DNA of 5,382 bases from contig JAUJLZ010000155.1 of NCBI GenBank assembly GCA_030447125.1, positions 1 through 5,382 of the forward strand, given 5' to 3'. Below are positions 5,163 to 5,382 of this stretch, in pieces. Position 1 is the first letter of the stretch; every line of letters starts with the position of its first letter. The DNA comes from Acidimicrobiales bacterium (lineage in GTDB: Bacteria; Actinomycetota; Acidimicrobiia; Acidimicrobiales; CADCSY01). Under the pieces are notes generated by a model. The model was not told the origin of the DNA, did not search any database, and worked only from the letters and a program-made list of their open reading frames with translations. The position numbers were made by a program, and so were the translations under genes.

Positions 5163-5195
5163 CCCGTCCACAGGCCCCTGTGGATTGTGGACGGG
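5163..5195 (+). promoter_or_regulatory. Overlapping inverted repeats in the dnaE leader
   Basis: CCCGTCCACA (5163-5172) pairs perfectly with TGTGGACGGG (5186-5195) around 13 nt. The same left arm can instead pair locally, TCCACAG (5167-5173) with CTGTGGA (5178-5184), around a 4-nt loop. The two hairpins exclude each other. The three TCCACA/TGTGGA cores resemble the DnaA-box core, each with an imperfect flank (about 7 of 9 to TTGTCCACA or TTATCCACA). The element ends 5 nt before the dnaE Shine-Dalgarno. Confidence 0.6.
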
Positions 5196-5199
5196 GGCC

Positions 5200-5206
5200 G
5201 GAGAGG
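5200..5206 (+). promoter_or_regulatory. Ribosome binding site for dnaE
   Basis: GGAGAGG lies 10 nt before GTG 5217. It would fall inside the reading frame if the upstream in-frame GTG 5187 were used, so it favours 5217. Confidence 0.5.
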
Positions 5207-5216
5207 CGGCACGCCC

Positions 5217-5382
5217 GTGGGAAAGAGCTTCACCCACCTGCACACCCATACCGAGTTCTCCATGCTCGACGGCGCGGCCCGGATCTCCGAGGTGGTGGCT
5301 GCCGCCGCCGCCGACGGCCAGCCCGCCCTGGGCATCACCGACCACGGCAACATGTACGGCGTCCTCGACTTCTACGCCGCCT
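5217..5382 (+). CDS. dnaE: DNA polymerase III alpha subunit, N-terminus (runs off right edge)
   Basis: Fifty-five complete codons are visible before the window ends. The product is the replicative C-family DNA polymerase. What is seen is the start of its PHP domain: FTHLHTHTEFSMLDGAAR at 5-22, with metal-site histidines H7 and H9, and GITDHGNMYGVLDFY at 39-53, with D42-H43. In bacteria such as M. tuberculosis the DnaE1 PHP domain is the proofreading 3'-5' exonuclease; the metal-binding residues visible here are retained, so it may be active. GTG 5217 places the HLHTH motif near residue 7, as usual for the family. GTG 5187 is in frame but would add ten Gly/Arg-rich residues and disrupt the leader hairpin's non-coding role. 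DnaE1 rather than the error-prone DnaE2 is favoured by the lspA-rluD neighbourhood, but this fragment alone cannot decide it. Confidence 0.95.
   Translation, partial: MGKSFTHLHTHTEFSMLDGAARISEVVAAAAADGQPALGITDHGNMYGVLDFYAA

Noticed and set aside
4859..5353. 164-residue minus-strand open frame over the bpa 3' end and dnaE start
   Set aside because: It crosses two genes with certain identity and the symmetric dnaE leader; low-complexity product.

Overview
This is a GC-rich bacterial chromosome segment (roughly 70% G+C by eye) of conserved core genes. It carries seven complete protein genes and two genes cut by the window edges. A DUF2587/Bpa proteasome activator ending in a GxYL-type C-terminus, many GTG starts, strong G/C-ending codon use and several apparently leaderless genes point to Actinobacteria. 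From general resemblance I favour the deep-branching Acidimicrobiia, but that placement is an inference. The order ileS, lspA, rluD, dnaE recalls the ileS-lspA-rluD-dnaE1 neighbourhood of Mycobacterium tuberculosis. I see no transposon, phage, CRISPR or RNA gene.

Layout. (1) 1-265, minus strand: N-terminus of isoleucyl-tRNA synthetase, running off the left edge. (2) 330-689: a YggU/DUF167 protein, divergent from ileS across a 64-bp double promoter. (3) 770-1282, lspA (to 1841) and rluD (1838-2752): an apparent operon of a DksA/TraR-type RNA polymerase-binding protein, signal peptidase II and a 23S rRNA pseudouridine synthase, behind a good promoter at 708-736. (4) 2694-3200, minus strand: an Rrf2-family regulator whose 3' end overlaps rluD tail to tail by 59 bp. 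(5) 3319-4437: an alkaline-phosphatase-superfamily (NPP-type) phosphodiesterase. (6) 4440-4513: a 15-bp tandem repeat with hairpin potential. (7) 4555-5082: the proteasome activator Bpa. (8) 5083-5216: an intergenic region unusually rich in symmetric sequence, leading into dnaE (5217 to the right edge).

Functionally the window mixes housekeeping roles: translation (ileS, rluD), lipoprotein maturation (lspA), transcription control (DksA-like, Rrf2), ATP-independent proteasomal degradation (Bpa) and replication (dnaE). I see no wholly new system. The parts most worth a second look are non-coding: the hairpin repeat array before bpa, the competing inverted repeats with DnaA-box-like cores before dnaE, a recurring leaderless-promoter geometry, and the unclear start of lspA.
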